Source of the DNA: Rhinopithecus roxellana
Taxonomy: Eukaryota; Chordata; Mammalia; Primates; Cercopithecidae
NCBI RefSeq assembly: GCF_007565055.1
Contig: NC_044562.1
Span: 51,904,250-51,968,249 of the forward strand
DNA length: 64,000 nucleotides
Direction: 5' to 3'
The notes below the pieces were generated by a model that was given only the letters and a program-made list of their open reading frames with translations, did no database searches and had not been told where the DNA came from. The stretch's first letter is position 1; each line of letters opens with the position of its first letter. Positions 1 through 11,640 of the stretch are shown piece after piece. The translations under genes and the position numbers were made by a program.

Positions 1-373
1 ACCTGAGACTGGGTAATTTATAGGAAAAGAGATTTAATTGGTTCATGGTTCTGCAGGCTGTACAGGAAGCGTAGCTCTGATCTCTGCTTCTGAGGAGGCC
101 TCAGGAATCTTTGACTCATGTCAGAAGGTAAAGCAGGAGCAGGCATATTATATGGTGAGAACAGGAGCAAGAGAAAGAGAAAGGGTCAGGGGGTGTAGGT
201 GCTGCACACTTCTAAGCCACCAAATCTCATGAGAACTCACTATCACCAAGACAACATCAAGCCATGAGGGATTCACCCTCATGGAGCAAATACTTCCCAC
301 TAGGTCCCACTTCCAGCATTGGTGATTACAATTCAACATGAGATTTGGGCAGGAACAAATATCCAAAGTATGT
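1..373 (-). mobile_element. MST-type MaLR LTR, antisense, cut by the window edge
   Basis: The stretch reads as the reverse complement of an ERVL-MaLR LTR. It opens with 'gagactgggtaatttata' and 'aaagagatttaattgg', passes through 'ctgcaggctgtacaggaagc', and ends with 'caacatgagatttgggcagg'. The outermost LTR bases (the usual 'tgtattagtc' side) lie before position 1, so no duplication can be checked. The middle keeps the MST spacing and is longer than a THE1 LTR. It has no coding capacity; the short frames in it are chance. Confidence 0.85.
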
Positions 374-421
374 TAATATCATTTTCATAATTTTTTTTAT
401 CCAATCAAGTGGGTTAAAAGT
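374..421 (-). mobile_element. Left piece of an antisense L1 split by the THE1 provirus
   Basis: These 48 bases align loosely with the reverse complement of the L1 ORF2 3' region and continue into 2718-3290 once the provirus is removed. The provirus duplication AAAGT (417-421) lies within it. The assignment rests mainly on that continuity, because alone it is too short and diverged. Confidence 0.5.
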
Positions 422-798
422 TGATATGGTTTGGCTCTGTGTCCCCACCCAAATCTCATCTCGAATTGTACTCCCATAATTCCCATGTGTTGTGAGAGGG
501 ACCCAGTGGAAGATAATTTGAATCATGGAGGCAGTTTCCCCTATACTATTCTCGTGGCAGTGAATAAGTCTCATGAGATCTGATGGTTTTAACAGGTGTT
601 TCTGCTTTTGAATCCTCCTCATTCTCTCTTTGCCTGCTGCCATCCATATAAGATGTGACTTGCTCCTCCTTACCTTCTGCCATGATTGTGAGGCTTCCCC
701 AACCACGTGGAACTGTAAGTCCAGTTAAACCTCTTTCTTTTGTAAATTGCCCAGTCTTGGGTATGTCTTTATTGGCAATGTGAAAATGAACTAATAAA
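422..798 (+). mobile_element. 5' LTR of THE1/MST-class MaLR provirus
   Basis: The LTR begins TGATATGGTTTGGCTCTGTG and ends near 'gaactaataaa'. It contains the family landmarks 'cccacccaaatctcatct', 'aataagtctcatgagatc', 'gccatgattgtgaggc' and 'ttaaacctctttcttttgta'. At about 377 bp it is close to the THE1 LTR length. It is directly repeated at 2345-2717. The five bases before it (AAAGT, 417-421) recur right after the 3' LTR. Confidence 0.93.
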
Positions 799-2344
799 GT
801 AAATTGGTACCAGTAGAGTTGGGAGTTGCTGAAAAGATACCTGAAAATGTGGAAGTGACTTTGAAACTGGGTAACAGGCAGAGGTTGGAACAGTTTGGAG
901 GGCTCAGAAGAAGATAAGAAAATGTGGGAAAGTTTGGAACTCCCCAGAGACTTGTTAAATGGCTTTGACCAAAATGCTGATAATAATATGGACAATGAAA
1001 TCCAGGCTCAGGTGGTCTCAGATGCTGAGATGAGGAACTTGTTGGGAACTGGAGCAAACATGACCCTTTTTATGTGTTAGCAAAGAGACTGGCAGCATTT
1101 TGCCCCTTCCCTAAAGTTTTTTGGAACTTTGTACTTGAAAGAGATGATGTAGGGCATCCAGCGGAAGAAATTTCTGAGCAGCAAAGCATTCAAGAGGTGA
1201 CTTGGATGCTGTTAAAGACATTCAATTTTAAAAGGGAAGAAGAGTATAAAAGTTCAGAAAATTTGCAGCCTGACAATGCAATAGTAAAGAAAATTCCATT
1301 TTCCGAGGAGAAATTCAAGCCAGCTGCAGATATTTGTTTAAGTAACAAGGAGCCAAATGTTAAACCCCAAGACAATGGGGAAAATGTCTTCAGGGCATGT
1401 CAGAGACCTTTGTGGCAGCCTCTCCCATCACAGACCTGTAGGTCTCGTAGGAAAAAATGGTTTCATGGGCAGGGCCCAGGGTCCCCATGCTGCTTGCAGC
1501 CTAGGGACTTGGTGCATTTTGTCCCAGTCACTCCAGCTTTGGCTGAGAGAGGCAAACATGGAGCTTGAACCATGGCCTCACTGGGTGTGAGCCCCAAGAC
1601 TTGGCAGCCTCCACATGGTGTTGAGCCTGAAGGTTCACGGAAGTCAAGAATTGAGGTTTGGGAACCTCCACCTAGATTTCAGAAGATGTATGGAAATGCC
1701 TGGGTGCCCAGGCAGAAGTTTGCTGCAGGATGGGGCTCTCATGGAGAACCTCTGCTAAGGCAGTGTGGAAGGGAAATGTGGGGTTGGAGCCCCCACACAG
1801 AATCCCTACTGGGGTACCACCTAGTGGGGCTGTGAGAAGAGGGCCACCATCCTCCAGACCCCAGAATGCACCTACAGCTTGCACTTTGTGCCTGGAAAAG
1901 CCACAGACACTCAATGCCAGCCCGTGAAAGCAGCTGGGAGGGAGACAGTACCCTGCAAAACGACAGGGATGGAGCTGCCCAAGGCCATGAAAGCCTACAT
2001 CTTGCATCATTGTAACCTGGATGTAAGACCTGGAGTCAAATGAGATCATTTTGGGGCTTTACAATTTGACTGTCCTGGAAGAATTCAGATTTTCATCAAT
2101 TTCTCCCATTTGGAACAGCTCTATTTACCCAATAGCTGTACCCCTGTTGTATCTAGAAACTAACTAGCTCACTTTTGATTTTACAGGATGAAAGTTGGAA
2201 GGGACTTGCCTTGTCTCAGATGAGACTTTGGACTGTGGACTCTTGGGTTAATGCTGAAATGAGTTAAGAGTTTGGGGGACTGCTGAGAAGGCATGATTGG
2301 TTTGAAATGTGAAGTCATAACATTTGGAGGGGCCAGGGGCAGAA
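799..2344 (+). mobile_element. Internal region of THE1/MST-class MaLR provirus (degenerate, non-coding)
   Basis: The region starts with 'gtaaattggtaccag', the usual internal start of MaLR elements, and ends in a purine tract (about 2328-2344) just before the 3' LTR. At about 1.55 kb it has the normal THE1 internal length. MaLRs carry only a remnant of a gag-like frame and no polymerase; here stop codons break all frames. The longest frame (1074-1568, 164 codons) does not look like an intact gag. The element is non-autonomous and inactive. Confidence 0.88.
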
Positions 2345-2717
2345 TTATATGGTTTGGCTCTGTGTCCCCACCCAAATCTCATCTCAAATTGTGCTCCCAT
2401 AATTCCCGTGTGTTGTGTCAGGGACCTGGTGGAAGATAATTTGAGTCATGGGGACGGTTTTCCCATACTGTTCTTGTGGTAGTGAATAAGTCTCATGAGA
2501 TCTGATGGTTTTATGAGGGATTTCCACTTTTGCATCCTCCTCATTCTCTCTTTGCCTGCTGCCATCCATGTAAGATGAAACTTTCTCCTTGCCTTCTGCC
2601 ATGATTGTGAGGCTTCCCCAGCCATATGGAACTGTAAGTTCAATTAAACCTCTTTCTTTTGTAAATTACCCAGTCTCGGGTGTGTCTTTATCAGCAGCAT
2701 GAAAACAGACTAATACA
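2345..2717 (+). mobile_element. 3' LTR of THE1/MST-class MaLR provirus
   Basis: This is a direct repeat of 422-798, from 'tatggtttggctctgtgtcc' to 'gactaataca'. Its first dinucleotide is TT where the 5' copy has TG, a point change. It is followed at once by AAAGT (2718-2722), matching 417-421, which gives a perfect 5-bp target-site duplication. The two LTRs differ at scattered positions and have small indels in the middle, as expected of an old but complete insertion. Confidence 0.93.
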
Positions 2718-3290
2718 AAAGTGGTAAATCATTGGATTTAATTTGTATTTCCTTTTTGGCTATAGTGATACTGAACATCTTTTTATGTGCTTATTCACCA
2801 CCTGTGTGTCTTATTTTGTGAAGTGTTTATTCTAGTATTATGTTCATTTTTATTCTATTGATCATTGATTTGTAGAAGATTTTAATATGATCTATATGTA
2901 AGACTTATGTCAGATATATGTCTGATGAATTTTTTCTTCTAATGGTTACTTGAAGTTTTATTTTCTTAATGGTATTTTTCAAATTGTCTCTTTTAAATAG
3001 CAGAAGTTTAATTGTGATGAAGTTAACTTTATCAATTTTCTTTTATGGTTAGTATTTTTGTGTCTCAAGAAATTTTTGTTTGTGCTGGAGTTACAAAGAT
3101 TTTCTTATATTTTCTTCTATAAGCTTTATAATTTTATCATTTATGTGTAGGTTTTTGTTTCATCTTGAAATAATTCTTATCTATGGTGTGAGGTGGGGAA
3201 TAAAGTTTATTCTTTCTAGATGAATATTCAAGTGTTCATGATGATATTTATCATAGAAGGTACATATCAGTCTTTGAGAGTTACCTATTT
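2718..3290 (-). mobile_element. Antisense L1 fragment, ORF2 3' region (old L1)
   Basis: The + strand shows diverged versions of typical reverse-complement L1 ORF2 phrases: 'ttaatttgtatttcc', 'catctttttatgtgctta', 'tttatcaattttcttttatgg', 'tacaaagattttctta' and 'gtgtgaggtggggaataaa'. It was present before the THE1 provirus, which interrupts it. Open frames are absent. Subfamily is uncertain (L1M or old L1P). Confidence 0.8.
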
Positions 3291-5399
3291 CAATTTGACC
3301 CATGAATAAATGTACATATAAATTTTAAATGTCACATATGAAAAAATAATAAGTATATGTTGTAAAGAAATTTTGACTAATCATATATGTGGATTGACTA
3401 AATTTTTAATTTTTTTAACATTAGTACTTTATCTAATATTTCTCTCCACCATTCATCAAATACTTAGTAAATATTTATTGATTAAATAATTGAATGACTG
3501 CTGTGGCAAAGCCATTATTATTTATTAGTTTTTGTCCTGTTCTATTTACTGTATATCTTTTTAGTCCCTTTACAACATTTGCACATGATTTGGCAACTCA
3601 GTGAAGTCATCATGTGAAAATCTGATTTCTTTTCCTGTGATATTAGTAACATTTCCTCTTGTTTTCTTGTCATATATCTCCCCCAAGCATTTCTTGTTAC
3701 ATGTATTTTTAATCTGTCCCTGCCTTAATTCCTCCTTCTGCCTTTAAACAAGCTCATGCGAAAAAAAAAATATTCATTTTCCATCCTTACTAGTCACCAA
3801 CTTCTATCCTTTCTCCTTCTTCACTCCTTTACTTCTATGTTTCTCAGTTGAAGTGCTATAATACATTTCTAGCAATCTATGACTTTTTCTATGAGAAATT
3901 GGAGTGTTTACTTTAAGGACATTTTATGAAATAGCCTTATTCTGTTTCAGCTGTGTGAGAATCTTAAAACAATGATTTATTAGAGTTTTAGAACTGCCTT
4001 TAAATTTCTGTTTTTAAGCCCATCATTACTAAATCACTTAATGATTAAGTTTTTCAAGTTCTTGAACATAAGATGTGTGGTTTTACTGACATTAATAGAT
4101 TGTTAAAGAAGTAATTACACTTCCTTAGCAGTCCCTTGTCACTTGGCTTTGCCTTCCACCATTTTATCAAAGTTGGAAGTTGTTCTCCTGACAGTACCGC
4201 AAGCAGCCCAGGCCACCCCTGAGGCCATTCCAAAAGAGGCAGATTGGATAGTAATTAGTTCCCCTTCCATTATTGTTACAATGCAGTGTTTGGTACTAAA
4301 CCCCAAAATTCAGGATGCCTAACTCAAGTAAATCATTGAAGCCCCTGTGATGTGTTTTTCATTCTAATCTTCTTCACAGACAACCACAGGTAAGAACTGG
4401 CATTTTGTGAGGTCATGAAACTGCTCAGCCTCAACAATTTCTTCTTGTCACTACGTAGTGTCCCAAGTGCAAGGGCTTGGGCTTTTGTCTTAGTCCCTTT
4501 TCCTAAGTCATGAGTGGATCCCTGGCCTGCACACTGTTCCTTAATCACTGTCCTTATGACATTTCTGTTTTCTGTGCTGCCTTGTTCCAGCCTGTCCCTC
4601 TGTACAGGAAATGGAATTTTGTCTTACGACTCATCTTGGTGTTTGAGCCTTTTCTCCTACGGGAACACTCCCCAGTGCTGATTATTGGTCTGCCTCACTC
4701 CTGAGCATTCAGTCAGTTCCTGAATTTCTCTTTGCTCTGAATTGCCCCTCAGATTGGTTCTCTAGTATGAATAACTTTGGAATTTGGGCCTGAGATTATG
4801 GCATAGCACCCTCTTAGACACTGTACCTTCTCACTCTTCAGGGTCAGACTAGGGGGTCGAATTTGTTTCTCCAGTCCCCATCCTGCATAGCTCTGAATTC
4901 TTCACTAAATTAGAAAGTTGTGCATCCTTTGTACTTAAGAAACTGCTGTAATATCAACATATAACAGTGTTAACTGTTTAATTCTTTGTTGTCACTATTT
5001 TTACATCCTGGTCTGTGACATGTTTGAAGTTTTTCTTAAAAATGCCTTTTAAAAGAGAACACTGAAACTCATTCCCACTTAAATATAGATAAAATGATTA
5101 CAATTATCATTTTATTTATCAAACAGTTATTGAATTTATGCTCTACACCTAACATTTTAGTTAAGATAACTTCCGCATTTTTACCAATACTTCTTCCCTA
5201 TGTAATGCCAAACATAATACCTTTTTCCTCATAGCAGTTATGCAGTAGATGAATTGTGTAAATACAAGAGTTATATAAATAAAAGTAGCACCACAGTTTT
5301 ACAGTATCTTCGGAAAACTCACATTTTGGTATGCAAGTCAAGATATGCACACTTGAAAAGCATGATGCCAATTAACAGTAATATAAATATGTAAAATTT
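3291..5399. other. No identified feature
   Basis: AT-rich single-copy-looking DNA. I see no repeat, exon or RNA gene. A somewhat GC-richer patch at about 4130-4260 and two overlapping short frames at 4333-4704 have no recognisable product. Confidence 0.5.
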
Positions 5400-5699
5400 G
5401 GCCAGGCATGGTGGCCCATGCCAGCACTTTGGAAGGCCGAGGTGGGCGCATTGCTTGAGCTCAGGAGTTTGAGATCAGCTTGGACAACATGGCAAGACTT
5501 CATCTCTACTAAAAATACAAAAATAAAAATAAAAAAAGCCAAATGTGGTGGTGCATGCCTGTGGTCCTAGCTACTCGGGAGGCTGTGGTCAGAGGATCCC
5601 TTGAGCCCAGGAAACAGAGGTTGCAGTGAGCCAAGATGGCACCACTGCACTCCAGCCTGGTGACAGAGTGAGACCCTGTCTCTAAATAAATAAATAAAT
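5400..5699 (+). mobile_element. AluJ, sense
   Basis: A dimeric Alu from 'ggccaggcatggtgg' to 'gaccctgtctctaaataaat'. The left arm has a deletion beside 'ccagcactttgg'. The linker is expanded to an A/T-rich stretch (about 5519-5538). The right arm has 'cttgagcccaggaaacagagg'. Diverged AluJ-like positions and an AAAT-repeat tail indicate an old copy. No clear target-site duplication was found. Confidence 0.9.
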
Positions 5700-6659
5700 G
5701 TTAATTCATTTTGTAGGTCATTTTAACATGTATCATAAAAGTAAGACAATCATGCATGATTTTTAATCAGACAAGACATGACTATGTGTTAGGAACACCT
5801 AAACAAATGGTTATTACTGTCACCTTTGAGAGGAGTCATTTTTATCCTAAAGAGCATCCATGACCTCCCGGATCTCCAGTATGCAAATTGTTAGGGAAAA
5901 ACTCTAAAAATATCTATTAGGGCAAAGCTGTAAATGTGTCAATTCTTTTGCCTATCTGCTGAAACATTGTGGGGCAGTCTGCTTGTACTTTTATTGGGAG
6001 CTTTTCATTGCTTGTTGCAATCTTCTCCCTTTGCTCAGCTCCTGAAGTCCTGTTAACAACAAACTTTTAACAGAATAAGTTTTCATCTCAGGAGACCTGA
6101 TAGTCATTTTATAAAAATAATATTTCAATTAAAATATTGCTTGGGGAAGTTTCTTCTGGTTTTCTTCTGTTAATAAAACAAAATTTGGCAGAGCCTTGAT
6201 CTTAAATAGAAACTAATGCCTGTAGGTATTAAAAGAATAATTTAATATGGAAGAAGTCTATATTTAAGAAATGTTTATAGTACATATTTTATAACTACTT
6301 TTTTCGTAGTCTGTTTTTGGAACTGTTGTTCTAATGTTTTTCAAAGATTTTAGAATCAAATGACATTAAGTTGTGATTCCATCCAGCTGCTGCTTTGGAT
6401 GGGCTAAGATTTTCTGCCTAGCCTATACCTCTGGGAAAACTTTTTCTTTGTATTTCTCAGACATGTTAATTGATTGCGTTTGAGTAGTCCTCCTTCTCTT
6501 TTGCTCTATCTTTAGGTAAGACTTTACAGCCTCTTTTCTCGGTTTTTCTTTCCTTTTTCTTTATGTCTGGGTCTTTGTTGGAAGGTTTCTGAAGGCTCTT
6601 GAAAGATTGTAACTTTAGCATGTTCAATGATAATTCTTTCAACAAACTCCTAATCTCCT
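5700..6659. other. No identified feature
   Basis: AT-rich unique-looking sequence with no element, exon or RNA that I can recognise. Confidence 0.5.
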
Positions 6660-7256
6660 ACAATCCCATAACTTTTCTGTTTCAACAGCACACTCACATG
6701 GTCCTGTCTTTGAGATCTTGAACTTTAAAAGTCCACTTTTGTGTCCTTCTAAAACACACACGATCTCATCATAATCTCTTCCTCCCAGTTTGTCACTCAC
6801 TCTTGGCTTTCCTTCTCTTCCTACCCAGGCTGGAACTCATTTTAAATCTAACAGCAGTCTCACCAGTTATAGCAGTCTTGCCACATTCTCTGGGTTCTGG
6901 GTTCTTGTCAAATCTCAGCTCAATCATCTGCCCCCTCTGAGCTACTCCTTGCCTGGGTGGTGCTTAAGAAAAATTGCCTGACATTGTTGCCAGTCACCCT
7001 TAAATAAAACTTCAGTCACAGTCAGCTCTTCTTGATTCCCCATCAGTCTCTCACATTCTCTCACCAACTGTTTGAAATCTTTACAGGTTTCCTCAAACAC
7101 TCAACCTAACACTCAGCAAACTGTCTGTTATCATCCTTTCAAGGAACTAAAGTCCATCAGGCATGTGACCTATTAATTTAGTTCATCTCCATGTCAAAGT
7201 TTAACTAACTAATCAGCCACCCTTTCTTCCTGTTTTCTTATCTCACAGTTAAAAAG
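6660..7256 (+). mobile_element. L2/CR1-clade LINE fragment, part 1
   Basis: The C/T-rich + strand resembles L2-type ORF2 DNA, for example 'cccaggctggaactc', 'tctgccccctctgagct' and 'cttgcctggg'. It continues past the inserted AluS at 7605. The frame at 6790-6981 lies here and is a relic at best. Divergence is high, so the clade is better supported than the subfamily. Confidence 0.5.
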
Positions 7257-7271
7257 ATGAACTTCCTTTCT
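7257..7271 (+). repeat. Left target-site duplication of the AluS at 7272
   Basis: ATGAACTTCCTTTCT here matches ATGAACCTCCTTTCT at 7590-7604 with one mismatch. Together they bracket the antisense Alu. Confidence 0.85.
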
Positions 7272-7589
7272 TTTTTTCTTTTTTTTCTTTTTTCTTTTTT
7301 ATTTTTGAGACAGTCTCACTCTGTCGCCCAGGCTGGAGTGCACTGGTGTGATCTCGGCTCACTGCAACCTCTGCCTCCCAGGTTCAAGGGATTCTCATGC
7401 CTTAGCCTCCCGAGTAGCAGGGATTACAGGCCACCGCCACCACGCCCAGCTAATTTTTGTATTTTTTTTAGTAGAGATGGGGTTTCACCATGTTGGCCAG
7501 ATGGTCTCGATCTCTTGACCTCAGGTGATCCACCTGCCTCAGCCTCCCAAAGTGCTGGGATTACAGACGTGAGCCACCATGCCCAGCCA
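7272..7589 (-). mobile_element. AluS, antisense
   Basis: Poly-T-rich tail, then 'gagacagtctcactctg', ending 'gtgagccaccatgccc'. The full dimer is present. The linker reads 'taatttttgtattttttt'. A 15-bp duplication (7257-7271 and 7590-7604) defines the edges. The 146-codon frame through it is the usual Alu-derived open frame, not a gene. Confidence 0.95.
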
Positions 7590-7604
7590 ATGAACCTCCT
7601 TTCT

Positions 7605-7990
7605 AAGGCTTCTTTTACACTTACCTTCATTTCAAGTAATGCGTTGATCTCTAACCTTTCATTTGCACTACACTTGGCTTTGATTTATTACTTCTAATTC
7701 CTCATTTCCAATTTATTTGTTATGATACTGCAATTTGGCTTTAGTTCTCACCATATCAATGGAACTCCTCCAAAGTCTTAAGGCATTGCCTAATGGCCAA
7801 TTATTATTATTATTATTTTTTTTCTGAGTCTCGTTTTCTTCTCATCTTCCTTGACTTACGCTGCAGGATTTATCACTGCTGACCACTTCTTCAAAGTGTT
7901 CTACAATGTGCTACTTTATTTATATGACACCCCAGAGACCTGAAATTCACTAGGGGTAATCTTGGTAAAGATAAAGCTACCATGAGACAT
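7605..7990 (+). mobile_element. L2/CR1-clade LINE fragment, part 2
   Basis: It continues 6660-7256 after the AluS. Landmarks are 'atttattacttctaattcc', 'tggctttagttctcacca', 'gcctaatggccaatta' and 'cactgctgaccacttc'. The last sits at the place of the L2 reverse-transcriptase F-D-T-x-D-H motif codons, now degenerate. An (ATT)n run lies at about 7801-7818. The 3' edge is approximate. Confidence 0.6.
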
Positions 7991-8579
7991 CTCCCCCTTA
8001 TTTCCAATAAATGCTTTGTCAAACTGGAAAGAGACCACTTTACTTATATTTGTATTGCAGCTGCCTTTTAAGCAATCAATTCTGTTTTAAGTAGGCTACA
8101 CATGATTATATTTTATGTCTTCTAAATAGATGTTAACAAAATGAAATAATAAACCTGTGCGATAAGAAGCTATTATATAAAAACAATGTATCAAGAAGAT
8201 TAACTTAATAAGAATTACACTTCATGGGCTTGTGAAAAGAGGAAAGGGAGTCACTGAGTTAGGCACGCTTGTTAGGTGACTTTTGGGGATGTGATTAGTG
8301 ACAGACAGATGCAGAAATAGAGAGGGATACTACATATCCTAATGAATTGGGCTTGCTGAGACAGATCAAATTTGAGATAGAAAGACAGGGAGGTAATCTA
8401 AGGTGATATAAACAATGGTTTCTGCTTGATTTGATATTAAAAAATATTTAGTGACTATGTAACAATTTTTTATCCAAGTCTAATTCCCTACAACTAGGCT
8501 GGTTGAGTAACCAAAATATGCTACTACTTTAGATAAAAACTAACATTTTCCTTTCCAAAAGGATAGTTTATGAATCTTG
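7991..8579. other. No identified feature
   Basis: AT-rich, with no recognised repeat, exon or RNA gene. Confidence 0.5.
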
Positions 8580-8825
8580 AAATAATAAAGTGAAAGCAGC
8601 TACCATTTAATGAGTGTCCACTATGGACAAGGAAGGGATTTTATATATTTACCTGTTAATCATCACTCCCAATTCTGTAAGGAGAGTTTTATTATCCTTA
8701 TTTTTCAGATGTGGAAAATGGGTCTCAGAGAGTTTAGATAACATGCCCAAGGTCCCTCAGCTGGAAAATAGAATGGGTTCCCATCCCAAGTTGCCAATCT
8801 GCAAACTTCTTGTTCTGCCTTTTCA
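8580..8825 (-). mobile_element. MIR, antisense
   Basis: The + strand shows a near full-length reverse-complement MIR: 'ctaccatttaatgagtgtcc', 'tcatcactcccaattctg', 'ttatccttatttttcaga', 'tctcagagagtttagataa' and 'atgcccaaggtccctcag'. The 74-codon frame inside (8614-8838) is incidental. Confidence 0.88.
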
Positions 8826-9119
8826 TGAGATTGCATAAAGCTCTAGATTCAACAACAGAGAGTGAGTTGCAGCCCTAAGTTTATTATTTACTTATGCAAC
8901 AACAGATGAATCATTTAATCTCTGTCAGCCCCATGTAGTCTTCTGTTTTTGTTTGTTTGTTTGTTTTGTTTTGTTTTGTTTTTTTAAAAAAAGGTGATGA
9001 GAAGTATAAGGAGAAAATCAGTGAAACCTGAAATGTAGACATTCTATAGGACAAGTGAGATCGTTCCTTCAATAGATAAATGGTGTGAATAAAAGAGTGG
9101 GAAGGGGAAAAATGTTATA
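8826..9119. other. No element identified; contains a (GTTT)n/(GTTTT)n run
   Basis: A T-rich simple repeat of GTTT and GTTTT units lies at about 8946-8986. Nothing else is recognisable. Confidence 0.5.
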
Positions 9120-9665
9120 TATTGAATATCAACCAAATGCAATGTCTGGCCTTTGGGTGGGTGGGGCTGGGGTGTTCTGGACTTAAGAAACTGAAAAAAT
9201 ATGTATGAGAAAATAATAAAATTTGAATATGAGCTCCATATTTGATGATACTAAGGAATTATTGATAATGCTGTAAAATGTGATAATGATATTAGAAAGT
9301 GTTATGGAAAAAGTGTCATCTGTTAATTATCCATACTGAGGCGTAAACTGGTGAGGTGATATTGAATGTGAGATTTACTTTAAAATACTCTTACAAATAT
9401 AAACAGGTAGAGATAGATGAGAAAAGATTGGCAAACTATTGATAATTGTTGACACAGAGTGGTGGATTTATGGTAATTCATTATACTAAGCTCTCTCCTT
9501 TTGTATGTGTTTTAAATTTTCTGGAAGAAAAAGTAAAAGAAAGACAGAGAGTGGTGATGGTTTCATGGGTATATATTTATCTACCAAATAATCAAGTTGT
9601 ATACATTAAATATATACAGCTTTTTGTATGCCAATTATATCTCAATAAAGTGGGTTTTTTGAAGA
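9120..9665 (+). mobile_element. Old L1M 3' end, sense
   Basis: Phrases typical of L1M 3' ends occur in order: 'gaatatgagctccatatttg', 'aaggaattattgataat', 'ttcattatactaagctctct' and 'tatgtgttttaaattttctg'. A terminal segment follows with 'tgtatacattaaatatata' and 'ccaattatatctcaataaag', which contains AATAAA. The tail is eroded. Two different L1M 3' ends may be joined near 9530. The 93-codon frame at 9446-9727 is not a gene. Confidence 0.65.
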
Positions 9666-11572
9666 CAGATAATAAGATAGATATTTCCAGGTTAATGTTT
9701 ACATGTGACTTTAAAAATTATATATGAAGGCATCTGTGCATGGCAAAATATAATTTTATATTTTCAGTTAATTTTTTTAAAGTATTAGATACTAATCGGA
9801 TTTTTAAAACTCACTGACTAACCCGTAAACCCTACTTGTCCCATCAAATGCAGTTTCACGCTTGAATTGGCTTTGCTACATTGTCACATTAATTTGTCAG
9901 GATTCTTCTATCAAGAAATTAACTACCCAAGTTGTAAGGACGTTCTTTTGTTCCACTTGACATTTTATTAAGAGAACAAATTCCCACCACTGTATTTTAA
10001 AATTTCTTAGAGTGTGTTTTTTTCTAATATTTAACACAGGTTTTAAGTTTTTAATGCTGGTTTGAACTTGAAACACATACAAAAGGATTAAACAAACCAT
10101 GTGAGCAATTTTACTGATTGTATCATGTAATATGGATATCATGCTCTTGTAAACAAATGAACAAATTATTTTTACATCTGATTCTAGTGATTCTAGTTAT
10201 GACACTAAATAGTTGCAACAATTAACAATAATTCAATAAGAAATAGTTTTCCTAAAAGAGCCTTAATATTAAACTCAGCTGGCATTTAAAAAAATCTTTT
10301 CCATATGACTTCTAAATCAAGGAATCAACAAAAACAAGCCTGTTTATTTTTTCTAACTTGAAAATTTTATGAACCATTTAATATTTTTGACCAAAAGAAG
10401 CAGGCTATATTTTTGCCTGCATTAGTGATCACTACATTAGTGATCAATGTTAATTTGAAGAAAGATGGTCAACAAGTACTTGAAATCTCACTGGCTTTTT
10501 GTTTGTAACTTTTTTCAGATTTACGATTATCTTGTCATAGTAATAAAGCCCACAATGATTTCATCCAAGCTGGTGACGATGATGCTTTACTGTGTTTATT
10601 TCTGTACCACTCTGATTGCTCAAGGATCTGCTCTCATTGTTCCACATTAGCCACGACTGCCAAGCCCACTAGTCAAAACAATTTCACAATTGAACATTAA
10701 TGGACTGAAGAACATTAGCAGAAGCAAATAGAAGCAGGATACCATAGTAACCCATGTAGTCTGAGGAAATGATGTTCTATTAAAGGGAAAGCTAATGTCC
10801 CAAAATAAAGCTTTACATAAACAGTCTGGCTTCTCGTGCTTAAAATGTCTCTTCATGTGAAATGAGCTTTCAATTTCATATTGTCCATATTGCTCGTTTT
10901 AGTCATAGTACTTTTAAAATTTTATGAATATTTAATTCATTTCTCAAACTTTAAAACAATAGGTTATTAAATTAATGAGGATGGGGATGTGATTATAGAG
11001 AAGTGGTTAGTTTAGGGTGTTTAAGGTTATGTGATGAACTTTAAGAGATCCAACAGGCAAATCATAATTGATAAATCAATGTGATTTTTGATCCAGCTGT
11101 AACAGAAATGTCACCTAGCCCATAAAGGTAGTTGGGAAACACATTTCTCATTCTATCTCTTTTTTCTCATCTTTTTGCTGATAGTGGTCAATCACCTGTT
11201 TATAAACATTTATTACAGTGGGTCTTATCCTTTTTTGAGGCAAACTCTTTAATACTGGAACTTTTGGAACCACCCTTGAGAGGACTAAAAAAGTCAAAAC
11301 AGCACTAAACACATAAGGAATAATTAAATTTTTAAAATGACTCTGGAAGAGAAACTTCTCACAGTGCCAGTTCCTATAAAAGTAATCACAGTTTCTCACA
11401 AGTCACGTCATCACCTTTCAACAGTGTGTCACTGACTTTAACTGTTTATTGCCAGATGAACATCTCTTAGTACTCAGAAGGCAAATTCCTGCACGTTGCA
11501 CTCCTTTTAGCATCTCTTAACAGTTGGCAGTACACCTCGGAGGGGTGCGGTACCTAGCAGAGGTGAGAACCG
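9666..11572. other. No identified feature
   Basis: AT-rich. A 15-bp unit, CATTAGTGATCACTA, is nearly duplicated at about 10423-10447. Short frames at 9897-10142, 10465-10650, 10647-10856 and 11148-11399 match nothing I know. I see no splice-bounded exon. Confidence 0.5.
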
Positions 11573-11640
11573 TTGATTTATTGAGTGTTTATGGGGTACA
11601 AAGCCCTTTAATAAGTTTTAATCACTTTTATCATCTGTAG
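11573..11640 (-). mobile_element. MIR fragment, antisense
   Basis: The sequence 'gatttattgagtgttta' followed by 'taatcacttttatcatctg' resembles the 3' part of MIR in reverse complement. It is short and diverged. Confidence 0.4.

Noticed and set aside
1074..1568. 164-codon frame in the MaLR internal region
   Set aside because: It lies inside the provirus, is interrupted relative to any gag-like frame, and shows no intact domain.
7257..7697. 146-codon frame
   Set aside because: Most of it is an antisense AluS; Alu right and left arms commonly stay open in this frame.
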